NCBI RefSeq assembly: GCF_000372745.1
Contig: NZ_KB889686.1
Location: 124,195 to 188,194, forward strand
DNA: 64,000 nt
From: Embleya scabrispora DSM 41855
GTDB taxonomy: Bacteria; Actinomycetota; Actinomycetes; Streptomycetales; Streptomycetaceae
Direction of reading: 5' to 3'
In this document: piece by piece, positions 24,652 to 32,766 of the stretch
How the letters are laid out: every line of letters begins with the position of its first letter
Position numbering within the stretch: the first letter of the stretch is position 1
Program-made: the position numbers and the translations under genes
Notes under the pieces: generated by a model
Told to the model about the DNA's origin: nothing
Seen by the model: only the letters and a program-made list of their open reading frames with translations
Databases searched by the model: none

Positions 24652-24972
24652 GTGGGGAACTGCGGGGGTTGTTCGGGACAGAGCTGGGTCCCGATGGACC
24701 AGATCTGCAACGGATGCGGCGGATCCGGCCAGAACGGCATGGGCTCGGACAGCAATTGGTCCTGTTCGGGATGCGGCGGATCCGGGCGGATGCAGGCGAT
24801 GGTGCCGTGCCCGAGCTGCGGCGGGACCGGCGGCCAGGGGGGTGGTGGCGGCGGTCCGATGTACGCACCGCCGAGCGCCCCGCTCACACGCGGTCAGCGT
24901 GTAAAGTCCCGGTTGCTCTCACTCGCGGCCATCGGCGTCCTGGCGGCGTACGTGTACCACACGACGAGGTAA
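24652..24972 (+). CDS. Small DnaJ-type zinc-finger protein with C-terminal membrane helix
   Basis: 106 aa from GTG 24652, with GGGAGG upstream. Four CxxC-x-G-x-G type repeats follow each other: CGGCSGQ, CNGCGGSGQ, CSGCGGSGR and CPSCGGTGG. This is the DnaJ central zinc-finger motif, here without a J domain or DnaJ C-terminal domain. A Gly-rich linker leads to a likely transmembrane helix (LLSLAAIGVLAAYVYHTTR). A role in binding partner proteins at the membrane is plausible. I know no name for it. A strong terminator palindrome follows. Confidence 0.78.
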   Translation: MGNCGGCSGQSWVPMDQICNGCGGSGQNGMGSDSNWSCSGCGGSGRMQAMVPCPSCGGTGGQGGGGGGPMYAPPSAPLTRGQRVKSRLLSLAAIGVLAAYVYHTTR

Positions 24973-25010
24973 CCCCGCCCACACCGAAACCGAGGCCGAA
25001 CACAGGACAC

Positions 25011-25048
25011 GTGGCGGAGGTCGGCGGCATGCCGCCGACCTCCGCCAC
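25011..25048. terminator. 38-bp perfect palindrome, bidirectional terminator candidate
   Basis: Arm GTGGCGGAGGTCGGCGGCA (25011-25029) is exactly mirrored by TGCCGCCGACCTCCGCCAC (25030-25048) with no loop. It lies 39 bp after the zinc-finger gene stop. A fold with this much GC would form a very stable hairpin. No T-run follows, as is common in actinomycete terminators. Confidence 0.6.
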
Positions 25049-25372
25049 AGCCGTGTCCGACGGCCGGGCGGGTCCCCTGGCCTCTGTTCCCCGGTCGCCG
25101 ATCCTCGGTCGCCGTTCGTAACGGCCCCACCGGATGACGCGCCCCCTGCCCCTCTGCCCCGTCCGCCCGACCGATGCTCGCCGGCAAAAGCCGAGCCCGA
25201 CCTCGGCTGACACGGCATCGGGACTGTCGCTTCGAACGCGGGCTGTCGTCACGTACGCAATCTGTCCGAGCGCCCCGTTAGTCTCACTCCCCCGGCATTC
25301 GAACAAGGATTCGATCACCAAGCGACACACACCCCTCCCCACCCCCTCGTCGAGTTCTCGGAAAGGGCCCCT
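25049..25372. other. Leader region of the clamp gene
   Basis: No gene. It holds a LexA-box-like sequence (separate entry) and a further half-site TCGAAC at 25232-25237, 67 bp before the main site. A GGAAAGGG ribosome site precedes the GTG at 25373. Confidence 0.5.
25299..25314. promoter_or_regulatory. LexA/SOS-box-like site
   Basis: TCGAAC-AAGG-ATTCGA matches the actinobacterial LexA consensus TCGAAC-N4-GTTCGA at 11 of 12 defined positions (A for G in the second arm). Its end is 58 bp before the GTG start of the sliding-clamp gene, a normal operator distance. It would make that gene damage-inducible. Binding is inferred. Confidence 0.55.
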
Positions 25373-26551
25373 GTGAAGGTACGGATATCCCGCGACCGCC
25401 TCGTCGAGGGCATCGGCTGGGCGGTTCGCGCGCTGCCCGCCCGACCGGTCGTCCCCGCTCTCGCCGCGTTCCGGCTCAAGGCGGCCGACGGCACCTTGGC
25501 CATCTCCGCCTACAACTACGAGGTATCGGCCGGCATCGAGGTTGCCGCCGAGGTTGCCCGAATCGGCGAGATCCTGGTTCCGGGCCGACTGCTCGCCGAC
25601 ATCGCCCGCGCACTCCCGCGCGATCAGCCGGTCGACCTCACCGTGGATCCGGCCCGGGCCCGGGTGACCTGCGCGGGGGCCTACTTCGCGCTGCCGCTGC
25701 CGGCTCTCGCCGACTACCCCACCACACCGCTGCTCCCGGAGACGGCGGGCACCGTGAGTGCGAGCGCGTTCGCCGAAGCCGTCGCGCAGGTCGCGATCGC
25801 CGCCGCCCGGGACGAGAGCCTGCCCGTGCTCACCGCGATCCGACTGCACCTGACGCACGACACACTGGTCTTGGCCGCCACCGATCGTTATCGGCTCGCG
25901 GTGCGACGGTTGCCCTGGCAGCCCGTCACCGAGGATCCGGCGCGAACGGCCCTGGTGCCGGCCAGGATGCTGGCCGACCTGACGAAACACTCGGGAATCG
26001 ACACAGACCTGCGCCTCGCGCTCGGACCGGAGCCGGGCCGCCGCGGCCTGCTCGGCCTTGCCGGAAACGGGCGGCACGCCACGACGCGGCTACTCGACCA
26101 CGAGTTCCCGCGCTACGACTGGCTGTTCGACAACGAGACCACCGCCGTCGCGACGATCGAGGCCGCGGCGTTGATCGAGGCCCTGCGACGGGTGTCGCCG
26201 GTGGTCGGCCGCAACGCCCCGGTCCGGTTGTCCTTCGGGCGGGAGTCGCTGCGAGTCGAGGCGGGCAGCACCGACGAGGCCGAGGCGGGCGCGACGCTCC
26301 CGGTCGCGCTGACCGGCGAGCCGACCAGGGTCGCCTTCAACCCGGCCCACCTCCTGGACGGCCTGGCCGCGCTCCGCACCCCGACCGCACGCCTGATGTT
26401 CAGCACACCGACGAAGCCGACCATCCTCACGGACGGCACACCCGGCGTACCCGACGCATCCCTTACATCCGGAACATCCGGAGCCTTGGGGCCGGGCGAC
26501 CTCGACGCCCCGGATTATCACTACCTCCTGATGCCGATGCGCGGCGCCTGA
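25373..26551 (+). CDS. dnaN: DNA polymerase III beta sliding clamp paralog
   Basis: 392 aa. The three-domain clamp is complete: MKVRISRDRLVEGIGWAVRA, YNYEVSAGIEVAAEV and VPGRLLADIARALP in the first; ALPLPALADYPTTPLLPETA, LPVLTAIRLHLTHDTLVLAA and TDRYRLAVRRLPWQP in the second; TTRLLDHEFPRYDWLFDNE, VVGRNAPVRLSFG and AFNPAHLLDGLAAL in the third. The conserved C-terminus YHYLLMPMRGA is kept. A Gly/Ser/Thr insertion of about 20 residues precedes it. There is no dnaA, recF or gyrB neighbour, so this is an extra copy, not the housekeeping clamp. The upstream LexA-like site and nearby rep-par cassette suggest a damage-inducible or replicon-specific clamp. Confidence 0.88.
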   Translation: MKVRISRDRLVEGIGWAVRALPARPVVPALAAFRLKAADGTLAISAYNYEVSAGIEVAAEVARIGEILVPGRLLADIARALPRDQPVDLTVDPARARVTCAGAYFALPLPALADYPTTPLLPETAGTVSASAFAEAVAQVAIAAARDESLPVLTAIRLHLTHDTLVLAATDRYRLAVRRLPWQPVTEDPARTALVPARMLADLTKHSGIDTDLRLALGPEPGRRGLLGLAGNGRHATTRLLDHEFPRYDWLFDNETTAVATIEAAALIEALRRVSPVVGRNAPVRLSFGRESLRVEAGSTDEAEAGATLPVALTGEPTRVAFNPAHLLDGLAALRTPTARLMFSTPTKPTILTDGTPGVPDASLTSGTSGALGPGDLDAPDYHYLLMPMRGA

Positions 26552-26631
26552 TCAGCCCCGGCCGCGCGAACCGGCGAAAGCCGAGTGCCCAGGCGAGTCA
26601 CGGCGGCCGATTCCACCCGCACGCCTGCTCG

Positions 26632-27345
26632 TCACGCCGAACCCAGCACCGCACCGAGTACCGCGTCCGTATCGGCCAGGTCCGCCAGGACCACGTCGGC
26701 GCCCGCCGCCGCCAACGCCGCCGCGCTCGTCGTCCCGGTCGCCACCGCGACGGACCACGCCCCCACGGCCCGAGCGGCGGCGACGTCGCGCGGGGTGTCG
26801 CCCACGATCACGGTGTCCGCGCCGATGTGCCGCCGGCCGAGGTGCTTTTCGGCACGTGCGAAGGCACGGGCCGGCAGGTCGACCCGCTCGTAGGCGTCGT
26901 CGCCGTACGCACCGACCCGAAAGTCCACGTGGTCGGCGAGGCCGAAGACCTGCATCTTCAACACGGCGAGCGCGTACGGGTTGCCGGTCAGCACCGACTG
27001 GCACACCCCGGGTATCTCCCCCAGAGCGCCGAGCGCCTCGGAAGCACCGGTGAGGACCCGACCCTCCGCGGCCAACTCGGCCTCACGGTCTCGCAGTTCG
27101 GTGATGATCATGTCCAGGAAGGCGTCGAGCATGCCACCCTCGGGCGGCAGTCCGTGCGCGCGCAGCACCTCACTCGCCATGGCCAACTCGGTACGTCCGT
27201 CGAACTGCCAGGGATGGACCGGCGAACGCCCGGAGACCCGACGAAATGCCGCCGCGTACGCCCGTCGAGCCACCGTTCCACCGTCGATCAGCGTGTGATC
27301 GATGTCCCACAACACCAGCCGGGGACCGGCTCCATCAGTCGTCAT
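26632..27345 (-). CDS. HAD family hydrolase
   Basis: 237 aa from ATG 27345 with GGAGAG upstream. Motif I is LVLWDIDHTLIDGGTVARRA; the cap region has DGRTELAMASEVLRAHGLPP; motif II is SVLTGNPYALAVLKMQVFGL; Lys lies in ARAEKHLGRRHIG; motifs III/IV are TVIVGDTPRDVAAARAVGAW. It is a phosphoglycolate-phosphatase-like HAD of the Gph class, probably cytosolic. The substrate is unknown. It is convergent with the clamp gene. Confidence 0.88.
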   Translation of the reverse strand: MTTDGAGPRLVLWDIDHTLIDGGTVARRAYAAAFRRVSGRSPVHPWQFDGRTELAMASEVLRAHGLPPEGGMLDAFLDMIITELRDREAELAAEGRVLTGASEALGALGEIPGVCQSVLTGNPYALAVLKMQVFGLADHVDFRVGAYGDDAYERVDLPARAFARAEKHLGRRHIGADTVIVGDTPRDVAAARAVGAWSVAVATGTTSAAALAAAGADVVLADLADTDAVLGAVLGSA

Positions 27346-27764
27346 GAACTCTCCGATCATCGACAACCACCCTGCGCGGCGGCTGCGACGAGCATCGCAT
27401 TCGACCCTTTCCGAGCCGACGCCGGGGTACACCGAGCGTGTTGTCAAGATCACACAGCGCGATCATCGCATCTTCCCTCCCCTCCCCCCGGCCCCTCCGC
27501 GCCCGACCCCCCGAGGTCGCTCGACCTCTCCGCAGGGCCGGTACATCTCGCCTGAAGACGAATCCATGTGTTTTTACCGGTGATTTCCTCTCCTATGCCG
27601 CACCGATCGACTCGATCCAAGGCGCGCGCGACCCCACCTACTCGTTGCCGTTCGTCGCCGTTCACGACCGAGCAGGCCCGGCTGCGGCGAGATCGCGACG
27701 CCGATTCGGCGCACGCTTCGAGCGGGCTCGGAGCCATCCGTGCGCCCTCCTCAAATAGCCATTG
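27346..27764. other. 419-bp intergenic region
   Basis: No convincing gene. It carries the HAD promoter side. From about 27500 the DNA is less GC-biased (TGTTTTTACCGGTGATTTCC) and leads into the left repeat block. Confidence 0.3.
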
Positions 27765-28200
27765 ACCTGCAACTTGCATGGCGGGCTGTGCGGCAATCCG
27801 CATGGCGAAGTGTCCGTTGAACTGTGCGTCGTGATGTCCATGCATGTGCATGGCTTTTTGGATCCCAACGCGTTCGTCAAGACGCATGGCTGTCTGTGCG
27901 GGTGTGTGGGCGGCTGTGCGGTACGGACGACGGATGCACGGAGACGTGGGCGGCCGGTCGGAGCGACGGGCGAAACGACGGCCCGTGCGATGGAGCCGCC
28001 GATAGGTCTCGCGGCGGGTCTCACGACGGCGCGTCGGCACGCTGGAGCGGACGGCCGAACGATGGTCCGAACGGTGGATCCGACGCTCGCTCAAGCACTG
28101 GATCAGGCAACGGAGCGCTCGCTCGGCGCCTGGGTATTCATGCGTGACAGGGGATGGATGTGCGGGTGGATCTTCCAACATGCAGATCGAACACAACGGC
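27765..28200 (+). repeat. Left G-rich degenerate repeat block with GCATGG words
   Basis: GCATGG recurs at 27776, 27800, 27848 and 27884, with ATGTCCATGCATG at 27834-27846. From 27892 the plus strand turns into G-rich degenerate units (GTCTGTGCGGGTGTGTGGGC, then GGCGGCTGTGCGG, CGGACGACGGATGCACGG). Translations are Arg/Gly/Asp-rich in all frames and not protein-like. The right block beyond parA carries the same words on the opposite strand, so the two blocks are inverted around the cassette. Confidence 0.6.
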
Positions 28201-28335
28201 AATGCCTTGTTTTCTGGGCTTTTGCGCCGTTCTCGTGACGACCCCATCGCGATGGGCGACACGCCGACTCTCCTGACAGGAAGTTATTTGCCGCAGATAG
28301 CGATAGGGTTCGATCGTTGACACGAAAGGACGGTC

Positions 28336-28803
28336 ATGGCCACTTCCCGGGAGCGTTGGACCGTGGCGAGGCTCGCGGCCATCGCGGGTCTGCCCAGCAA
28401 GGTGGGCTACGAGGCACGGGACCGAAACGTGCTGCACCCGACGGTGCTCTCGCCCAGCGACGTACTGCCCCTGCTCACCTTCGAGGCATTGCGAAGGATC
28501 AGCTGGCCGGGCGAGAACTATGCGCGCAACACGCCACAACGTCTTCGCCTGTGGGAGCACCTGGCCATCGAGCACTCACGAGTGGGCGATCTCGCCGATG
28601 TCGACCCGATGACCGGCCTCTACGTGCATCCCTCGGGAGCCGACCTGGCCGTTCGACCGAGCGAACACGCCGCGCTCGCGCTGCGGTTCGTCGAAGAGAA
28701 CACGCCTTACCAGTACCTCACGCTCGGCGCGTGGGCCCAGCAGGCTCTGCGGGCCCTCGCCGCCGAACAGGAGCAGGTCGGACGACGCCACGGTGCCGCC
28801 TGA
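28336..28803 (+). CDS. Hypothetical protein at the head of the replication cassette
   Basis: 155 aa from ATG 28336, with GAAAGGA 7 bases upstream. The N-terminus ERWTVARLAAIAGLPSKVGY resembles a MerR-like or excisionase-like helix-turn-helix start, but the remainder (LPLLTFEALRRISWPGENYA, ADVDPMTGLYVHPSGADLAV, NTPYQYLTLGAWAQQALRAL) matches nothing I recognise. No membrane segment or cysteine is present. It precedes the replication protein on the same strand with 312 bp between, so it may regulate replication or copy number. That role is only inferred from position. Confidence 0.55.
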   Translation: MATSRERWTVARLAAIAGLPSKVGYEARDRNVLHPTVLSPSDVLPLLTFEALRRISWPGENYARNTPQRLRLWEHLAIEHSRVGDLADVDPMTGLYVHPSGADLAVRPSEHAALALRFVEENTPYQYLTLGAWAQQALRALAAEQEQVGRRHGAA

Positions 28804-28834
28804 CCGCCGCTCGGAGAGCACGGCCGCAAAAGCA

Positions 28835-28898
28835 GAGCGAGTGGCCTAGGAGTCCAGCCCTAGTCCACTCGCTCGCAGCTCAGCGCCCCTAGGGGCGC
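28835..28898. promoter_or_regulatory. Two inverted repeats upstream of the replication gene
   Basis: GAGCGAGTGG (28835-28844) and CCACTCGCTC (28865-28874) are exact inverted repeats around a 20-bp loop containing CCTAGG. GCGCCCCTAGGGGCGC (28883-28898) is a perfect palindrome also centred on CCTAGG. Together they may be a terminator for the 155-aa gene, an operator, or part of a replication control region. AAAGGAGG follows near 28907 without an adjacent start codon. Confidence 0.55.
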
Positions 28899-29115
28899 CG
28901 TCGGAGAAAGGAGGCCTGTCGGCCGCTTACACAACCGAACAGTGAGACCCAGCCGTTCCGGTACTTCCACGCGCCGAACGGTCGGGTCACCCCTACCTCT
29001 TTCTCTTCACCAGCTTCAGGAGCAGATCATACCTGCGATCCCCGAGGCAGGCCCAGTGCTGTCCTCAGCCAGGTCCTTGCCCTCTTCAAGTGTGCCCGAA
29101 TCCTCTGGATTCACG

Positions 29116-31137
29116 ATGCAGGCTCGGGTCCGTGCCGCCTTGCGCGCCGCGCGAGTTCGCGTCGGCGGCGCCCGAGGCGTCGATCCGACCATGCCGGACT
29201 CGGTCCGCCGGGCCTCGGTCAAGGTCCCGCTGCGGGTGGTGACCGGCGAGGCGTACAGCGACCTGGCCTTCGTCTTCGCCGCCAAGGTCGGCCACCTGGC
29301 GGCCGGCCCCAACCAGCCCGGTTGCATCGCCGACCTCACCACCATCGCCCGCTACCTGGGCCTGACCGTGCGCTCGGTGACCCAGCCCGACGGCAGGGTC
29401 GCCCTCAAGGCCCCGTCGTCGCTGTACGCCGCGCAGAAGCAGCTCACCGCGGGCGAGGAACTCACCGTCGTCCGCCGCACCAAGCCTTCCGGGACCGGGA
29501 CTTCGGCGGTCCGCCGGCTGCGCACGCCGGAGAAGGGCGAGCCGTGGGTGATGGTGCCCGTCGCCCTCCTGGGCGCGGTCCCGCACCGGCATGCTCGGGC
29601 GTATGCGGTCATCTGCTACGCCCGGGCCCGCGGCCACCACCTGACCTACGCCGAACTCGCCGACGTGCTGCGACACCAGTCCGGCCGCCGGATCGGCGAG
29701 CCGGTGAGCGTTCGCGCCGCCCGCGGCGTGGTCTCCGACCTGGAGCGCTGGGGCTGGGTGGAGGTGGGCCGCCGCGAGGGGTGGCAGGGCCGCAACATGC
29801 TGGTACCGCTCCGGCCCTTCGAAAACCCGAGCGACCACGAGCCGGCCGCTGCCGCGGGTGCGGACACCGAGGCGGCCGAGTCCGTCGACATTTTCGATGC
29901 GGAATTTCCCGGGGGTTTCGAAGATCCCGGTGGTCACGGGCTTGACGAGGGTCACCACGAGGCGGCCGCGCGGGACGCCGAGAGCGGGACCGAAGAGGAA
30001 GCCTCGGTCGGAACCGAGGTCGGGGCCGGTGAGACGCATCACGTGACACGTGAGGAGACAACCGGGCGCGCGGCCGACCGGACGACCGACGGAGCGTGTG
30101 TCGTCACGTGTGATCGTGCGTCCGCGCATGCCGGCGAGCGGGCCGACAACGAGGTCCCGGAGACGACTCGCGCAGTGGTCGCGGGGGAGTCGGGCGTGAC
30201 CTCCGCGACACCTGCCGAGGCCGTCTCGAACACGGGTCTCGAAGGCTCGTCCGAGCCCGCCCGGAACGGCGTTTCGGCAGGTCGGAGCCTAGGTGCGGAG
30301 GGTCAATGGACGTCGGGTCCGCAGGGGGTTGGGACCTCCGTCACGTATAAGGAAGACACTCCGATTGACCTACAGGTGAACGCGGATTTCCAGGGGGGTT
30401 CCGCCCGGAGGGCGTCCTACGTGGTAGACGGGCACGAGCACGCGAAGAGCCCGCAAACGGCTTCGACGGCGACACCTGCGCAGGGGACGCCTGCGGCGGA
30501 ACCCCGTCGGATTCGCCCCGTGCCGACGCCCGACCATCGGACCACCATCTCCGCGACGGCGGCGAGGGCGTTCGTCGGGATCGCGCCGCTGGTGGCCAGG
30601 ATGAGCACCGGGCAGCGGGTCGTGGCCGCTCGTCTGGTCGACCGGGCCGTGGCCGAAGTCGGCGACGCGGATCGGGTCTTCGCCCGGCTGGCGGACCGCT
30701 GGCGGACCCAGGACGAGGCCGTCAGGAGCCCTGTGGGCTGGCTGGGCGGCCGGGGACTGGCCCGGCGTGGGTGCGAGGACCCGAACTGCGAGGACGGCCG
30801 CCTGTGGCTGCCCACGGCCGCTCCCGGGGCCGGCGTGGCCGGGGACCCGTTCGCGTGCCGCAACTGCGCCCGGCAGGACCAGGATCGGCGGGCCGAGGCG
30901 GACGAGCGCTTCGGCGCCGAACGGCGGGCCGCGCACCGGGCCCGGCAGACGTCGTCGTCGGTCGCGGCGGTCGCGGAGGTCCGGCCGACGGTGGCTCCGG
31001 CGCCGATCGGGACCTGCGAAGACTGCGACCGAGCGGTCCGCGGCCTGCGCGAGGACGGGGTCTGCGCCGACTGCCGAGAGGACCGGGAGTCGGCCGCCGC
31101 GGCAGGAGCGTCTCGAACCCTTCAGGCGGCGTTCTGA
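29116..31137 (+). CDS. Putative plasmid-type replication initiator / winged-helix DNA-binding protein
   Basis: About 673 aa from ATG 29116. The upstream open stretch back to GTG 28942 lacks coding-type third-position GC, so I exclude it. Residues about 25-240 hold a winged-helix-like domain (PLRVVTGEAYSDLAFVFAAK, IADLTTIARYLGLTVRSV, YAVICYARARGHHLTYAELA, VRAARGVVSDLERWGWVEVG). An acidic Ala/Thr/Glu-rich linker of about 250 residues follows. The C-terminus has a helical domain (PLVARMSTGQRVVAARLVDR) and two zinc-ribbon-like Cys clusters (CEDPNCEDGRLWLP ... CRNC; CEDCDRAVRGLREDGVCADC). The layout fits Rep-like proteins of actinomycete plasmids; the role is inferred from parA/parB next to it. 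Confidence 0.6.
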   Translation: MQARVRAALRAARVRVGGARGVDPTMPDSVRRASVKVPLRVVTGEAYSDLAFVFAAKVGHLAAGPNQPGCIADLTTIARYLGLTVRSVTQPDGRVALKAPSSLYAAQKQLTAGEELTVVRRTKPSGTGTSAVRRLRTPEKGEPWVMVPVALLGAVPHRHARAYAVICYARARGHHLTYAELADVLRHQSGRRIGEPVSVRAARGVVSDLERWGWVEVGRREGWQGRNMLVPLRPFENPSDHEPAAAAGADTEAAESVDIFDAEFPGGFEDPGGHGLDEGHHEAAARDAESGTEEEASVGTEVGAGETHHVTREETTGRAADRTTDGACVVTCDRASAHAGERADNEVPETTRAVVAGESGVTSATPAEAVSNTGLEGSSEPARNGVSAGRSLGAEGQWTSGPQGVGTSVTYKEDTPIDLQVNADFQGGSARRASYVVDGHEHAKSPQTASTATPAQGTPAAEPRRIRPVPTPDHRTTISATAARAFVGIAPLVARMSTGQRVVAARLVDRAVAEVGDADRVFARLADRWRTQDEAVRSPVGWLGGRGLARRGCEDPNCEDGRLWLPTAAPGAGVAGDPFACRNCARQDQDRRAEADERFGAERRAAHRARQTSSSVAAVAEVRPTVAPAPIGTCEDCDRAVRGLREDGVCADCREDRESAAAAGASRTLQAAF

Positions 31138-31455
31138 GCGTCTCGGCGACGGCGGAGGGGTGGTTCGGTGGCTGCCGGATCGATGCGCCGTCAGGGGACC
31201 GCTCAGCGGCGCGGCGCTCGGAGTCGGGTGGGTCTGTGGTTCGGAGACCGGTGATGTGCTGTCCGGCTCGGCGGCCGAAACGTGACCTGCCGCCGTGTTG
31301 CCGTCGCCGGCGTACGCCGGATCCGGCGGCCCCGGTCGGCGTTCTCGGCGGCCGGCCGCGGGAGTTGCCCTACAGGAGAGGTGCCGGCAGCCGACATGAG
31401 GGTGCCGTCGGCGGGCACGGGGGACTGGGTGTCCTCCGCGCCCGCCGACGGCGGG
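31138..31455. other. Convergent intergenic region
   Basis: No gene. CCGGCGTACGCCGG (31307-31320) is a perfect palindrome between the convergent rep-like and parB-like genes and could help to terminate both transcripts. Confidence 0.4.
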
Positions 31456-32766
31456 TCACTGCTGGGGCGAGAAGATCTCGGGGCGGCCGAGGGCGCCCTC
31501 GGCGTCGAGGCGTTCGAGGAACAGTTCGACGGCGGCCGAGAACAGGTATACGACCAGACCGCGCTTCTCGGTCGCGGTGAGTTCGGTGTCCAGGTCGCGC
31601 GCGAGGTCGTACACGGCCGGGCTCACCCGATAGCTGGAGGACTGACTCGGGTCGGTGATACCGCCCCTGGCACGCAGGAACGAGCGGATCATTTCGATCT
31701 GCTCGTCGTTGTCCTCGGGGAGTTCGAGCAATGCGGCGTTGAGGTAGTGGCCGAGCGCCAGCCGCCGGTTCTGCGACGAACGCTTGTCGGCGGTGAGCCG
31801 CTTGCCCAGGCGCGCCTTGACGTCGGGCAGGAGCCGGAATCCCCAGGTCTCCCAGCCCTTGGAGTTTATCCGGGCGTCGAGAAAGCTCTCCAGCAGCGAG
31901 GCGTGCGCCGACCGCTCCTCGGCGGAGCCGGTGCCGACCGGGGTCGGTGCGGCCGGTGCCGGCGCGGCGGCACCGCGCCGCGGTGCGCGGGACGCCGGGG
32001 CCTTCGCGGGTGCGGACGCCTTGGCGGGCGGAGCCGGAGGGGCTCGAACCGGCTCGGGGGCGCGGGGAGTTGGTTCGGCGACCGGAGCCTGGATCGGCTC
32101 CGGCTCCGGGGTTCGGGCCTTTGCGGGTTCGGGCTCGGGTTCGGGCTCGGGGTCCGGCGTGGGTCGGGGCGTCGATGCGGCGGTGACGGCGGGTGCCGTC
32201 GGGGCCGCATCGGGTGTCGGCTCCGGGCGAGCCGCCTCGGGGAGAGGCTCCGGGGTGGGCGGCGTGGTGACTGCCGGCTCCCGGGTCGGCTCGACGTGGG
32301 TCGTCGGCTCGGGCTGCGGTACCCGGGCCTGAGTCGCCGGCTCCGGGGTCGCCTGAGCGGTCGCTTCCGGCACGAGCGCCGCGGTGGGTTGCGGGGACGG
32401 AGCCGGAACCGGTTCCCGGGCAGGCTGGGAGACGGCTTCGGGGGCCTGCGCTGCCTCCACGCGCGGGGCCGCCGGGAGGGCGGCCTCCTCGACCACGGGT
32501 GCGGCCGCCGCGTGGACCGGCTCGGGCTCCGGGGCCGGAGCCGGTACGGTCGGCGCCGCGTTCTTGAACGGCGGTCCCGAGGTCGTACCGCCGGATCCGC
32601 TGCCGCCGCCCATCTGTGCCAGAAGCGCCGCCGTCGAGTCGGTGCCCGAGTTGAGGAAGCTGCCGTTCATGGCGTCCTGGAGCGCGGCAGCCAGGACCGA
32701 CGACTGGACGGCAGGGGCCTTTCGCGCTTTGGCCCTGGACTTGGGCACGGGCTTCTCGTCTGTCAT
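31456..32766 (-). CDS. ParB-like partition partner with long Pro/Glu linker
   Basis: 436 aa. The ATG (32766-32764) overlaps the parA stop as TGATG, so the two are translationally coupled. The N-terminus is basic (VPKSRAKARKAPAVQSSVLA). Residues about 60-290 are Pro/Ala/Glu repeats (PEPEPEPEPAKARTPEPEPI). The C-terminal 140 residues form a helical domain (LESFLDARINSKGWETWGFR, LGKRLTADKRSSQNRRLALG, ELTATEKRGLVVYLFSAAVE). No classical ParB nuclease or HTH motif is visible. By position it is the centromere-binding partner of ParA. The domain type is unrecognised. Confidence 0.62.
   Translation of the reverse strand: MTDEKPVPKSRAKARKAPAVQSSVLAAALQDAMNGSFLNSGTDSTAALLAQMGGGSGSGGTTSGPPFKNAAPTVPAPAPEPEPVHAAAAPVVEEAALPAAPRVEAAQAPEAVSQPAREPVPAPSPQPTAALVPEATAQATPEPATQARVPQPEPTTHVEPTREPAVTTPPTPEPLPEAARPEPTPDAAPTAPAVTAASTPRPTPDPEPEPEPEPAKARTPEPEPIQAPVAEPTPRAPEPVRAPPAPPAKASAPAKAPASRAPRRGAAAPAPAAPTPVGTGSAEERSAHASLLESFLDARINSKGWETWGFRLLPDVKARLGKRLTADKRSSQNRRLALGHYLNAALLELPEDNDEQIEMIRSFLRARGGITDPSQSSSYRVSPAVYDLARDLDTELTATEKRGLVVYLFSAAVELFLERLDAEGALGRPEIFSPQQ

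Noticed and set aside
28243-28256. CCCATCGCGATGGG palindrome as a possible parS
   Set aside because: A single short palindrome with no further copies and no similarity to the known parS consensus; it is more likely incidental.
28942-29115. Upstream extension of the rep-like protein from GTG 28942
   Set aside because: Third-position GC is low here and rises sharply from ATG 29116, so this part is probably leader sequence.
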